From assembly GCA_001599935.1 (NCBI GenBank), contig BCIJ01000011.1, positions 520,094-584,093 on the forward strand: a stretch of 64,000 bases of DNA, written 5' to 3'. The notes beneath the pieces are model-generated. The model was not told the origin of the DNA, searched no databases, and saw only the letters and a program-made list of their open reading frames with translations. Within the stretch, counting starts at the first letter, position 1. Each line of letters starts with the position of its first letter. This DNA comes from Holtermannia corniformis. Taxonomy: Eukaryota; Basidiomycota; Tremellomycetes; Holtermanniales. Positions 47,046-57,707 of the stretch are shown here, one piece after another. Position numbers and translations under genes: made by a program.

Positions 47046-50000
47046 CTACCAGCCCATCGAGTCACGCACACTCCTCCTTGGTTTCTTGGCGCCACCAGCA
47101 ACACGTCCAGCCAGAGCTTTCGGCACAGCACCTTCTGCTGACGAGTCCGAGTCGTCACTGGAATCGTCTGCGCTAGGGAGCAGCGTTGATTTGGTGGTCG
47201 GTTGCGATGCAGATGGTGTCGTTTTGGGGCTACGGCTGATCGCACTGCGCCCCATGCGGAGGAGTTCAGACGACAGACTGGAAAGGGTGGGGATATGACT
47301 CGCAAAGATACTGGTCGGCTTGGCCGGCAGCGGTTGCGAGTGGGAGGCCCCGTTGATGCCTCTGGTGTTGCGGAGTGTAGGCGCGGCTATAGCTTCCTCT
47401 TCGCTCTCGGACTCGCTGACGGCAATCGGATCGGGCTTGCCGTTGGCTTTGGCTGCGACTGGAGAGATCATGTGCTCCGCCGCGCTGCCATATACCTCGT
47501 CTTCATCCTCATCCGCTGGAAGATCATGTGCAAGCGATTGCGCAGCAGGCGCTTCGACTGTGCTCTCACGAACCCTCTGTCCGTTCGCCACAGGCGAGGA
47601 GACTGGACCGTCACCTCGGACTGACGAGGAGAGGTCCGCGTGGGCGTTATAGTGCTGCGTCTGCTGTGGGTAGGACCCGAGCGAGAAGAAAAGCGGGTTC
47701 GCCGCCACCTTGGGACTTTCGGGCAAGGTAGACGACAACTCGGGTTGCGGTGTCTTGCTGTCCTCGGCATCGTCGTCTTCAATTTCGTCATCATCCTCGA
47801 GCACTGGCGAAGGAAAGCGTGTTTCGCCGTCTGGCGGTGCCGAAGGTGGGTCGCTCGTCGCAAGCTCGTCAACCTGCGACGAAGTCTCGAGAGCCTCCTG
47901 CGTCGACGCGCGGCGGGAGCTACGCCTCAGTGGCTGGCTCGAAGTCGGCTTCACTGGTTCGTTGAAAGATAATTTGCGAGGACGGATTGTCTGCGATAGT
48001 CAGCAATGACCTGATCTGTTACCCATGGACGTACTTTGGTCGATGACTGCGATGTCGGTTGCGAGGACTCGGCCGCTTCCTGGCCCAACGCGCTGCCTCT
48101 TCTTCTCGTCGACACGCGCGTCTGAACTGGCGACGCAGGCTGTGATGCAGGAATCTCGCGAGAAGCAGAACGCAGCCGACGTCCTTTGGCTGTCGACGTA
48201 GCGACCACAGGCTCGCGCGAAACAGACCGTAAGCGGCGCGTCGGTAGCGAAGACGTAGGGGTTGGCAGGCCCGTTTGTTCACGGGAAGTCGCCCGTGTAG
48301 ATCGCCGAGGTGCAGCCTTTGCATGCCCGTTCTGCTGGGATGCAGCCGGCAGTGCACTGGAAGGCAAGGGTAGCACCTCGTCCTCCTCCTCGGCTGACGA
48401 AGCTTCAGTGCGGACACTCGCCAGCTTGACGGGTGAACTGGCTGGCAGCTTGAAATCGCCTCCGTTCCGCGCAGTAAGATCAATATTGACCTCGACTTCT
48501 GGCTGCTGACTGCTTGCCGAGAATGGTGGTGATGGAAGCCGCTTTGAGAGCTCGCTCGCTTGGCGCCGCTTATCAGGTTGCGTCTGAAGCGCCGCCCAGA
48601 CATCGGGCTCGTCGTCTTCCGCCATGGCGTCAGCCATCGCTTGATCGCCGTCAACATCGACGAATGGACTGGGTTGAGCCATTTCAGGAGTGGCGCTACC
48701 TTTGCCTTCGGCTTGGGACGGTTCGTTTTCGACATCTGTGTCTGCTGATGGATCGATGATCGACGTATCTCCTTTATCGCCAGCGCTCATTTGCGACGCA
48801 ATATCGTCATCGTCCGCGTTGACCGCCGCCGTGGTGAGAACCGGCTGGGGCTCGTCATCTTCATCGTTCATTTCCTCCTCTTCGTCCTGCAGATCGGCTG
48901 AGCTGACAGAGTGTCCTCTCAATGAGCGTTTGGGCGGGGCAGGCTCACTCTCCGGGTCCGACACATCTTCGGGCGCTTCGGATGGTGTACGAGCGGGCGC
49001 ATGTGACACGCCGGACAGGCGGGCCTGCTTCTTTTGTTGACGGGACAGTGGCGTGTTGAAGAAGTGGCGCATGAGCTCCTCTGGGTCTTCCTGAGGCACC
49101 GCAGGAGCCGAAGCTGCGCTACCCTCGGACTCGTTCGAAGTGTTGGACCCGGAATCACTTTCAGAGCCATCCTCGCTGCCGCTGCTTGACGAGCCTGACG
49201 ATGATGCCGAGTTATGCAAATCGCTATGCCCTTCCGACTCGGAGCTTGAGCTATCCTCGTCGGCAGTTTGGAAGACTACGTCTGACTGACTGATGCCAGA
49301 TCGCGACGTTTTGGACGGTGTACCGCGCTTCGAGAGCAGCGCACTGCGAGCAGGGTATGGCAAACCAATCGGCGCTGGGATGACTGAAGGCGGAGACGAC
49401 GGGATGATATTTGATCGACGGGGTGAGGAACTCGACTCGACCGCCAGCGAGGCTCTGGTTGCGTTGTCGGGTGTCGAAGTTACTTCCAATGGAGCAGCAG
49501 GAGTAGCGACCGGGTTACTGTTGACCTCGACTGACAGGCTGGTCTTGGCGGGTGTCAGTCTGCTAGGTACGGTGACCTGCTTATCCGCCGCTAAGGTCTG
49601 AACGGGCGCGATGCCGCTTTCTCGCCGCTTCTTTCGCAACAAACGATCCTGCCATGTCTGCAGAGCCTCAATAACGATCGGGAGGTTGCGATCTTCAGTG
49701 CTCTCTTTCAGCAGCGATCGTTTCTCCTGCAGTACTCGCTCGACAGACTCGAGTCCTTCTACGATGACTGGGCACTCCTTTTGCAAATGCAAAGGCTTCT
49801 CTCCGCAAATGGAGCAGGCCACTCGGTCTTCGGGCTTGTCTCGCAGTGCCACACGGCTCGTTTCCGATAGCGGTCTGCGAGCTGTGGCTTTGCCTGCTGA
49901 GGATGTTGCAGGTGAAGCCGCATGGGCCGCAGGCCTTGCCAGCGCTGACGGAGTTGTGGGCGTCTTGCCAGGAGTAAATGTGGGCGTAATTTGTGCCTGC

Positions 50001-52366
50001 TGAATCTCCTGGGAAGCTGGAGCGCCAGCGGCAGGGGCAGGTGGTGCTTCGGGAGCCTGGTGATTCTGTGAACGATGAGCAGCACTCGCGAAATTGCATT
50101 GAAGCTCACCGTGACTGCTATATTGGTCACTTTTGCCAGCGACGCCGGTTGCTGATCAGAAGCATTTGACTTTCTCCCTCTACCTGTCTTGGTCGTTGTA
50201 GCAGGCGCTGGCACAGGAGAGCTGGTCTCGGTGGCGGTCGGTGTAGGCCGCAACAATGCGTCCAATGCCGCATCTGTGGCTTGCGCGACCCCAGCCGAGG
50301 CTTTGACAGGCGCGATTTCAGGTACGGGTGCAGGAGCGGGCACGAGTTCGACCTCGGACGACGGATTAGTGACGTCCTTCTCCTTCCTGATCACCGACAC
50401 AGGCGGTGCTATAGACGCAACGGGAGCCGAGGTCGAGACGGCTTCCACAGGTTGATCGGGACCAAATGCAGCACTGAGCCTTTCTCGCTCAGCCTTGTCC
50501 TTTGCTAGCTTCTCTCGGTATTCCTGCATGATCTTCTGTGACAATGATGGCGCCTTCACTTTCGGCTCCTTGGTCGTCATGGTTTTCTTGGGCGTCGAGC
50601 CACTTGGCACTGCGGCTGGTGCTGGTGCAGCTGGGTTTACTGACGGTGCAGAAGCGGTAGGCGTTTCTGCCGATGCCGAAGAAACAGCTACGCCCGAGTC
50701 AGAGGCTGCGACTGCCTCGACGGCAGAGCTACTTGTGCTCTTGGACTTTGGAGCCCTCTTCTTAGTTGGCTTGGCAGCAGGCGCGGTTGCGGTCTGTGGT
50801 ACACTGGTGTCGCCGGACCGTGACAGTGTTGTAACCGAGGTGGAAGGGGCCGGTGCCGAGCTAACCACATCAGTGAGACCTGCTGAGTCCTCTGTTCCTG
50901 CAGCAGCCGCAGGTGTGTGGGCGGACTCTTTGGACGCATGGTGCACGGTAGACGGTACGAGTACCCGCTGCACTGCTTCCGAAATTTCCGCTTGCCCTGC
51001 CACAGCCGCGATTGCCGACGAGCGTGAACGCTGTCGCTTTTCGCCATGCTGTGCATCCTTGCCGGCCTTTCGCCTCGGCGAGCCAGACTCTGAGCGCTCA
51101 TCGTCCGTGGCGTCTGCAATGACTTGCTGACCGAGCGGGCTGGGTTTGACAGGTTTGTAAAGGTTGGCCTTGGTTGCGTGCGTCGACAAAGCAGCCGTTT
51201 TGCGCTTCTTAGACGGCGGAGACGTTGCCTCGACGGACGGCGATGTGGGAGCAGCATCGTTGTCAGGCGGGCTCGTTTCCCTGGCTCGTTTCTTGCCCTT
51301 GGTTTTCGTTGGCGATGGAGTCCTGTTTGTGGTACTCTCAACCGCGCTCGATTCTGGAGCCGATGTCACCGAATCTCGCCGCCTTTTCTTCCGGACACGC
51401 CGACCTGCTTGCGCCGAGTCCGGCGTTGATGCCTCAGGTGCAGGCAAACGAGTAGGTGTAATCCCCGCGGTGCTAGGTGTCGTCGGTACCGACTTGCTAG
51501 CTTTCAAGGGATGCGGTGTAGCTTGCTGAATAGCTGATGTCAAGCTTTGGGCCGAATCCAGCACTGAAGTGCTTTGAGATAGTGGTGAAGGCGTCGCCGG
51601 GACAGATTGCGGTGGCAGTACTGTCGTGACAGTTTTCTGCTTTTTGGTCGCGGCAGGATCGATATCGACAGCGTCACTTGTTCGACTCGACTTTTTCGCA
51701 GCCTTTTCCACAGGGGTCACCGACTCATTGCTGGGCGTCGCCGAAGTTGCGCGAGCCGGCACATCTGGCGGACTGGCAGCGACAGGGGTTGTAGCTTTGC
51801 TCTTGCCCTTGCCTTTGCCCTTTGGCTGAGCCGTTGTTGTTTCATCTCGACTTGGCAGCTTTGACGATGATGCGACCGGTTGCATTCGAGAAGCCATTGG
51901 AGTCGCGCTGCTACTCGTGCCCGTGTAGACCTTGATCAATAGCGAGGCATCTCCGCCTTCTTGGACGGCAGCCGCTGCACGCGCCTGAAGACCAGCATAG
52001 TCGAATCCTTGCAATGTTGAGCTTCAAGAGCGGATAGAGGCAGTGTCCAGCTTACGATCAGCAATCTCGATCTCCTTGCCTCCTTCCCGAACATGCTTGA
52101 GCGTTAGATCTCCATCGCTCCCGCTTGCCAGGCCAAAGCCGTCGGAGATTTGTGAGCGGAAGGTAGCGAATGGCAAGTATGATTCTGTGCATAAGATGTC
52201 AGCAGAGTGACACTGGCTATGACTTGATCAACCTTCACTTACCGAACCGCTTGACTAATGTTTTGCCTGTCCCAACCAGCTCGTATGCAACAAAGGGTGC
52301 TTGCTTTTCTGTCGGAGTTGACACTGCAGCAGCACTCTCGCGAGCTCGCTTGATTTGTTTTGCCAT
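47046..52366 (-). CDS. Very large disordered protein with Net1/Dnt1-like N-terminus and a zinc knuckle
   Basis: About 1,700 residues in a few long exons. The N-terminal 120 residues form the only folded part: FVAYELVGTGKTLVKRFGKE, SYLPFATFRSQISDGFGLAS, then LTLKHVREGGKEIEIADRGF, similar in plan to the ubiquitin-like N-terminal domain of nucleolar Cdc14-binding proteins Net1/Dnt1. More than 600 residues of Ser/Ala/Pro/Thr-rich, Lys-block sequence follow. Then comes a CCHC-type knuckle (CSICGEKPLHLQKEC) with a helix, and another 800 acidic and Ser-rich residues. It ends KPRRSVRDSMGW. A nucleolar or chromatin role is inferred, not shown. Low complexity makes start and splice calls in the middle less certain. 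Confidence 0.6.
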
Positions 52367-52814
52367 GATGACGTCCTTCCGACCACTCTGTTCGCCCACT
52401 GCCGCCTTGCCTACCGCTCTCAACCTTGGACTATCGTCAATAAGATGTAGCGAGATGTCGTGCGCACATGGTCAGGAAATCGCGTTTAACCGGGGGGATG
52501 CGTTACAGGGTCAGTCCGTGGTGGCAAATGTGGCACTAGAATGATCGTGTCTTCGTAATCAAGCGTCAGATTACAATGCTGGATGCAGAGTACGTGCTAG
52601 GTTTGAGGGCGATCCATTGATCGTACATCCTTTTGATCTAGCTGCTTGTGCGCTTGGGGTTTGGCGACTTCTCTGGCTGATGTAGCTGGAGATACATGCC
52701 AAAAGCAAAGGAACAGTCGCGCCGCCTGCGCCTTCTCTGTGTGAATCGACAGCTTCCTCAGGAGTACTTGAGATATCGCAATGAGCTTGAATTCATAGCA
52801 TCATCCTGCTCACA
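52367..52814. other. Divergent intergenic region at the left edge of the small-gene island
   Basis: 448 bp without a gene or clear TATA box. Confidence 0.4.
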
Positions 52815-53054
52815 ATGAAGCCCTCTTTGCTCACTGACCTCGTTAAGCAAACTGCTGCAGACACCTCGCTAGTCATCCGCGATGTGACAGCGACCGGTAT
52901 AGCAGGTGTTGTGCTAGCCTCGAATCATACGGCTGACATTGCCACTGAAGTGAGGACCTACCTTCAAACGGCCGTCGCATGGACGCCAGCGGCGATTGCG
53001 ACGTTTGCGAAGCATCTTGCGACTAATCTGAAAGAGCCAGACGATGGGAGCTGA
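52815..53054 (+). CDS. Small protein, member 1 of a tandem family (unknown function)
   Basis: A single-exon ORF of 79 codons; family not recognised. It has no signal peptide or membrane helix. The sequence is Ala/Thr-rich and looks like two amphipathic helices (LLTDLVKQTAADTSLVIRD and TPAAIATFAKHLATNLKE). It aligns without a gap over 70 residues with the gene at 53668, best at the C-terminus (TP..., F...LA.NLK). That shared pattern is the main evidence that this short ORF is real. No TATA box was found, unlike its neighbours. Confidence 0.55.
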   Translation: MKPSLLTDLVKQTAADTSLVIRDVTATGIAGVVLASNHTADIATEVRTYLQTAVAWTPAAIATFAKHLATNLKEPDDGS

Positions 53055-53667
53055 TGGCATTGGAGATAAGGGTGTTGTTCACCAGAGCGCCGATTTGACT
53101 CACGCCATGAATCATCCTGCTACCTCAGTCCGGTCGATGACCGCCAGCTTTCCATATTGCAGGATATACACCCTCCTGACTCGCGCTACAGCGCAACCAC
53201 AACTAAACAGCCGATGAACATCGTTGATCGATCGCTGCGTGGCCCAGGGGTCTAATGACTGGTACTACAGTCGGCGGAACCCCTCGGACCTGACCATACA
53301 TCGAGCAGATCGGCTGGCCTCGCTCCAATGCCCATGAGTGTGGTAAACTTAGGTGTGCGTCTGTTGGGTGGCAATAACGATCCCACATGCGCTGTTGGTA
53401 TTAGAAGACGGATATAGGACATAGGACAAATGTCTAATTCGAGTGCTCAAATCAAAGGCGACCGAGTACTGTTGGATTCTGACAGCTCTGCGAAGCCTAG
53501 TGCCCCTCTGAAAGGTAGGTAAATGAGACGCTCCATTCTCGTGTCGACACCCGTGCGTTCCGTCTTCGACTTTCATTATCCGGGAGGCGCGATACATAAA
53601 GACCAACGTCTGGACCGATCTCACTCACTTATCACGACGACAAGGATCGACCTGAGCTTCGAACACG
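53055..53667. other. Intergenic in the small-gene island
   Basis: 613 bp with no further family member found on either strand. The last 75 bp contain the TATA box of the next gene. Confidence 0.4.
53593..53600 (+). promoter_or_regulatory. TATA-like box (TACATAAA) of small gene 2
   Basis: TACATAAAG lies 75 bp before the ATG at 53668, within the usual core promoter distance. Confidence 0.5.
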
Positions 53668-53913
53668 ATGGAATCCCCCGACACAAGCCGACGACCCGTT
53701 CTGGAAAGCATTCGTAGAACCGCGAATGAGGTGGGAAAAGATATCACAGATACAGCAGCAAGCATGGTGACAAGCACTATTAGCACTGGTGTCAGCCTCT
53801 GTACGCTGGCAGAGAACGTCCCAGAACAATTGTGCGTGGCGCTCAAGATGACGCCGAAGGTTGCAAGTCACTTTTTCACGCAACTCGCCTCGAATCTGAA
53901 GGATGGAAACTAA
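53668..53913 (+). CDS. Small protein, member 2 of the tandem family
   Basis: A single-exon ORF of 81 codons, unknown function. It opens with a polar leader MESPDTSRRP, followed by an amphipathic helix (VLESIRRTANEVGKDITDTA), a Thr/Ser-rich middle and a C-terminal helix (TPKVASHFFTQLASNLKDGN). Compared with member 1, about 18 of 70 aligned positions are identical by eye, with no gap. Compared with member 3, about 14 of 45 N-terminal positions are identical, including KDIT/QDIT. It therefore links the two others. No secretion signal. A TATA-like box precedes it. Confidence 0.6.
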   Translation: MESPDTSRRPVLESIRRTANEVGKDITDTAASMVTSTISTGVSLCTLAENVPEQLCVALKMTPKVASHFFTQLASNLKDGN

Positions 53914-54326
53914 GAGGCATACGGCGAGTCTTGAGTACACATCTATAGTAGCTCTTCGTGATAGAGCAGCTTGATATACGATTCTGCATCGACGATACGC
54001 GCCACAGGCTAGCCAAGACGCGACCGTGTTCAGACCGCTCAAGTCTTGGCTTGGTCGGTTGGAGCAGCATCCAATGAGTGCGGCGATTCAGCTACTTAGT
54101 GCGAGAACGGTAGTCGAGTAAACCGTATCACAAGACCGCTGTTCGCGGAGTCGGCGTCTCCGTTGCCACATTCGCTGTGAAGGGATCACCGGGCGGCGGA
54201 TCACGGTTCAATCATGTCTTGTCGGGCGGCAGTTCCTAAGGAGCGATATCAACCTTTCATCCGGCGTCCATTGTCTGAGGGTCGTGGGAATGAGCGGACT
54301 ATCGTTTGTGCAGACGTTGGGCAGGG
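53914..54326. other. Intergenic in the small-gene island
   Basis: 413 bp with no gene recognised. Confidence 0.4.
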
Positions 54327-54333
54327 TATAAAG
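54327..54333 (+). promoter_or_regulatory. TATA box (TATAAAG) of small gene 3
   Basis: A consensus TATA box 62 bp upstream of the ATG at 54389, followed by a plausible short leader. Confidence 0.65.
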
Positions 54334-54388
54334 CGACCCAGTGTACGCATGTACCTTCGTGTTCAGCTCCCACGACCAGACGTCTAGC

Positions 54389-54658
54389 ATGAGTGAGCGG
54401 TCCGAGATAATTACAAGCGTGTGGAACACGGCGAGTGAAATCGCACAGGATATCACCGAAGCGACGGTGGATGGGGTAGCGACGATTATCGACACAGCTG
54501 GTCAGGCTGCCAATACCGCCAATCAAGTGAAGGAATTGTTGGATTACGCCACTCAGCCAGCCATCAGGGCGGACGACGCGGCGGGCGACGCCGCATCTGG
54601 CGAACACTACATCCGGCGCGGATGTAGCCAAGACAAGTCTGGCGCGCAGAGGATGTAG
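54389..54658 (+). CDS. Small protein, member 3 of the tandem family, with replaced C-terminus
   Basis: A single-exon ORF of 89 codons. Residues 5-55 (EIITSVWNTASEIAQDITEA and onward to VKELLDYATQ) match the first half of member 2. The C-terminal helix ending in LASNLK, shared by members 1 and 2, is absent. In its place is a tail (RADDAAGDAASGEHYIRRGC...) encoded by a stretch of short repeats and a perfect hairpin that starts inside the ORF. The simplest reading is that repeat DNA invaded or expanded at the 3' end and changed the tail. The function is unknown. Confidence 0.55.
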   Translation: MSERSEIITSVWNTASEIAQDITEATVDGVATIIDTAGQAANTANQVKELLDYATQPAIRADDAAGDAASGEHYIRRGCSQDKSGAQRM

Positions 54659-54727
54659 GCAAGACGCCTAGGATACTGCATCCGGCGAGACATCAGGGAC
54701 GTCAGAGTTGTAGGCGAAAGCCTACAA
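54594..54727 (+). repeat. Cluster of short repeats and two perfect hairpins
   Basis: CATCYGGCG occurs three times (54594, 54610, 54679) and GATGTAGSCAAGAC twice (54621, 54652). A 9-bp stem with a 3-nt loop lies at 54607-54627 (CTACATCCG/CGGATGTAG). An 8-bp stem with a GAAA tetraloop lies at 54708-54727 (TTGTAGGC/GCCTACAA). The patch covers the end of small gene 3 and its 3' flank; it may act in RNA folding or be a remnant of a small element. Confidence 0.65.
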
Positions 54728-55278
54728 AGTAGAGCCGTAGCGAGCGAGATGCATCACGGTTCTTCCCCATCATCTAACAGGATAACCAGTCGTCGACCTC
54801 GACCACCTCGCCCGCGTCAACTGCGCCAAACAGTAGCGGGCCGACATCGGTGCTGTACACAGGTCCCACCTATGTCCAGCGCATGGCCGACAATATGCCT
54901 GCGTTGCGGATTGAAAGGCGCGAGAAGGCCCGTGCAGAGGAAAGGCCTGTCACCGACGTTATGGACTAGTCGAGTGCTAGCCATGTACTCTTTACGCCCC
55001 ATCGCCGTCGCAATGCTGTCTAAGTAAGGGAGAGCCTAGCCAGACGCCTGCGCCTTCCATCTCAGGACACTGCAAGGGCGCGAGCAGAGTCAATCACACC
55101 ACTGTGTCATCTCGAGCCCCAGCATCACGGAGCTTCATCTGTCGACGCTCCATTGAGATCCTGTCGTCATCTCACAGCTTGGCATCCCGCCCGATCATCG
55201 TGGTCACTCCCTTCTGATGCTTCCTCTGACATTGCATTGAAACTCCACCGACGGACAGCTGAGATCGCTGAGTCATGG
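54728..55278. other. Intergenic in the small-gene island
   Basis: 551 bp. Open frames are present on both strands but none has protein-like composition or a motif. Confidence 0.4.
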
Positions 55279-55286
55279 TATATAAG
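55279..55286 (+). promoter_or_regulatory. TATA box (TATATAAG) of small gene 4
   Basis: A consensus TATA box 42 bp upstream of the ATG at 55321. Confidence 0.65.
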
Positions 55287-55320
55287 TGGGTGCGGGACGA
55301 CCTACTTGTTCCAAACTACA

Positions 55321-55536
55321 ATGTCGACGTCACACTACTGCTCGGTCGCATATGATCCGCGGGAGGGGATCAAGAGCCCTGCCGCGGAGAACCTTGCGAA
55401 GCTTGGGGAACGGTGGCGGAAGGATATCAAGCAAAGCACGACTGACTCGACGGAGACCACGAACGGCGAGCCGGTTACCGAGCCGGACGCGAGTGCCACC
55501 GAGGGCACCGGGGCCACCGACCGTAATTCCACGTAG
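55321..55536 (+). CDS. Small orphan protein in the same island
   Basis: A single-exon ORF of 71 codons: MSTSHYCSVAYDPREG, a short basic helix (AAENLAKLGERWRKDIKQST), then a Thr/Glu-rich tail ending DRNST. It is hydrophilic, with no signal peptide. Similarity to members 1-3 is too weak to claim, although the helix carries a KDI as in member 2. The strong TATA box, position and size suggest the same class of gene. It ends 72 bp before the stop of the convergent RAX1-like gene. Confidence 0.45.
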   Translation: MSTSHYCSVAYDPREGIKSPAAENLAKLGERWRKDIKQSTTDSTETTNGEPVTEPDASATEGTGATDRNST

Positions 55537-55608
55537 TGGTATAGCATATGCACAGATCTCATCAGGTGTCATTATATCGGTCTCATTCTACGCCATCCCA
55601 CGCTCTCA

Positions 55609-57707
55609 TCACAGCCGCTTGCCCGGCACGGCCCAGAAGATGACGACGAGCACGGCCATGATGACGAGTGCGACGAGCTCGATCCAGAGCGCGCGCACCG
55701 TCAGCATCTTTTGCACGTAGGGCTCTTTGACCCTGATGAGGCGGAACGGGGTCGTTTCCGACTGGCGGAGGAGGACGAGGAGGGGCGAGAGGGCATAGTA
55801 TGAGGAAAGGAGCAGGTTGGTTGCGAGTGTGAACGGGAGGATGAGCTGCGGGTGTGAGTGCTGTGACGGGATGGTGGGGTGAAGCAGCGACAGGACAATA
55901 TTGCTTGAGCAAGAAGCCATCGACACGTGAAGCGACAATGCGATGAGCTACGGTGAAGTGGCCGTTGCGCTCGGCACAGGGATCATCAGAATCACGACTG
56001 GGCAGCGCAGCAACGTAATCAAACCGAGACAAACAAAAGACCCTCCGAGGGGATCCCAAGTAGCGGGACCTCTAAGCTAAGCAGCTCTGGCGCGCACCTG
56101 CGGACCCCAAGACTCTATGGCATCATGTCTGGCGCGAAGCAGGCATGGACGCAGTCTGGTCTCGACTGGCCGATGTGCACCGCTGGTGTATTCAGCGGGC
56201 ACTCGATCAAAATGCGTTAGACACTTTACTGGCGTATTCTGCCGTTCAGGACGGAGGCCTGTCAAGTTCCGAGATGGCATTTATGGAAAGGCAAGAGTGG
56301 AGACTTGCGGTCCGCACGGGAGAGTAGCTGAGACCCGCAAGCTTCAAGACACTGGCGTAGACAGGATACTGTCTGCACCAAGATCTCCACGGCAGACTCC
56401 ACAGACGTGCCATTCACCAGCGCCCGGTAGAGCGTATCAAGCTCATTGGAAACAGAAACAAAATGATGAACACGAGAACGCGACTCACCCACAAGCGTCG
56501 AATCTTGGGTTTGTAATCCAAAAACACTAGCGTAAACGCAACGACGAACCCGGCCCAGAGACAAAACAGGCCCGCGGCGAGACGGACAAACGATCCAAGC
56601 GGGGTCAGGTTGCCAAATGCCTTTGCGCGGAGGAAGCGCGGAAAGGCGTCTTGTTCGAGCGCTTTGAAGATGTATTGCTTTTGCGGGTGGAACAGGTCTG
56701 GGATTGAGGGATCTGGATCGACCGAGCTGTCTTCGGGGGTCATGGGGAACGAGTGGATACGGAGGTTGGGACTGCGAGGTTAGCTGTGCCCGTTCAGGAA
56801 GATGTGAGGCGACGTACGGGAGGTAGATTTCCTTTTCGGCGCCGGGTAGGAGATAGCGCAGATAGATCCTTTCGGCACTCTCGACCAGAGCGTGCTTTTC
56901 AATCGCGCGATCACGCGCAATGATGGTTGGTGCTCGACTGGTTCGACGATCGCCGACGCCGCCGAGACTGAACCGACCGCGAGCTTTGCCAAGCGCTTGT
57001 TGCTGTTGCTGCTGGTGCTGCATGAGCGGTCCGGCACTCGTTGGCGTCCCGACGCGGGCTTCAGTGTCGCGCCTGTCTCGACCGTGGAGGTGGGGTGAGC
57101 CGCGACCAGTCACGATCGGTTCCTCTGGCTGTGGCTGCCTCGGACTCGAGGTCGACTCGAACGGGACATCCGAGTCTCTCTCACGGGCAGAGTGGTTCAG
57201 CCCCAACAAGGGGGAAAAGTAGGATCCGTTGAGGCGCGCATAGTCTGCAAATGAGGGCCAGTCTTGGTCGATTGTCCGACCGGACCGGCGCACGTCCTGC
57301 GCAGGGTCAGATAGGGGCTAGGGTATACATGTACGCACCTTGAAGTAGGCTTTGCACAGGTTTTCGTGCTGTTGGACGTCGAGCCAGAAATCGAGTGCGT
57401 CCTCGGCTGATTCGCGCTGGAGGAAGATCTAGGAGATGGTCAGCTGGAGCACGGGGGCCGCTGTAACAGTGTCCCCGGACAGCCTGGCAACTGTAGGTCG
57501 AGATCACAGCGGCACACTGCTTGCGATGCAGCAATCGCGATAGGACCAACCACTCACATAGAGGCAGAAGAGGTCGAGCGGTGGACGCGTCTTGCGATCG
57601 AGGACCTCTTGAAGGGTGGGAAGGCGGTTGAGGGTGAGGTAGCGCGAAGAAGATTTCGCGTGACGTTGCTGCTGCTGCTCCTGCTTTTCGTCGACGGCGT
57701 GTGCCAT
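55609..57707 (-). CDS. RAX1: RGS-domain membrane protein, Rax1-like
   Basis: A protein of the Rax1 type: an RGS domain followed by three membrane helices. RGS parts are LPTLQEVLDRKTRPPLDLFC, LQRESAEDALDFWLDVQQHE with NLCKAYFK, SAERIYLRYLLPGAEKEIYL, and QKQYIFKALEQDAFPRFLRA. Membrane helices are VRLAAGLFCLWAGFVVAFTL, LPFTLATNLLLSSYYALSPL and ELVALVIMAVLVVIFW; the tail is VPGKRL. Yeast Rax1 marks bud sites at the plasma membrane. A long Gln-containing linker interrupts the RGS domain. The last intron is 643 nt, very long for this region, but both splice sites are good and the frame is kept. Confidence 0.85.
55846..56488 (-). other. 643-nt intron in the RAX1-like gene
   Basis: Donor GTGAGT and acceptor cccgcag join RRLW to LILPFTLATN in frame. 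Most introns in this window are about 50 nt. No RNA or ORF was recognised with certainty inside it. Confidence 0.75.

Noticed and set aside
54749..55027. 92-codon ORF between small genes 3 and 4
   Set aside because: Arg-rich random-looking sequence without a TATA box or similarity to the family.
56145..56327. 60-codon ORF (+) inside the RAX1-like intron
   Set aside because: Reads like protein by eye but is short, with no homologue or promoter; not enough to call.
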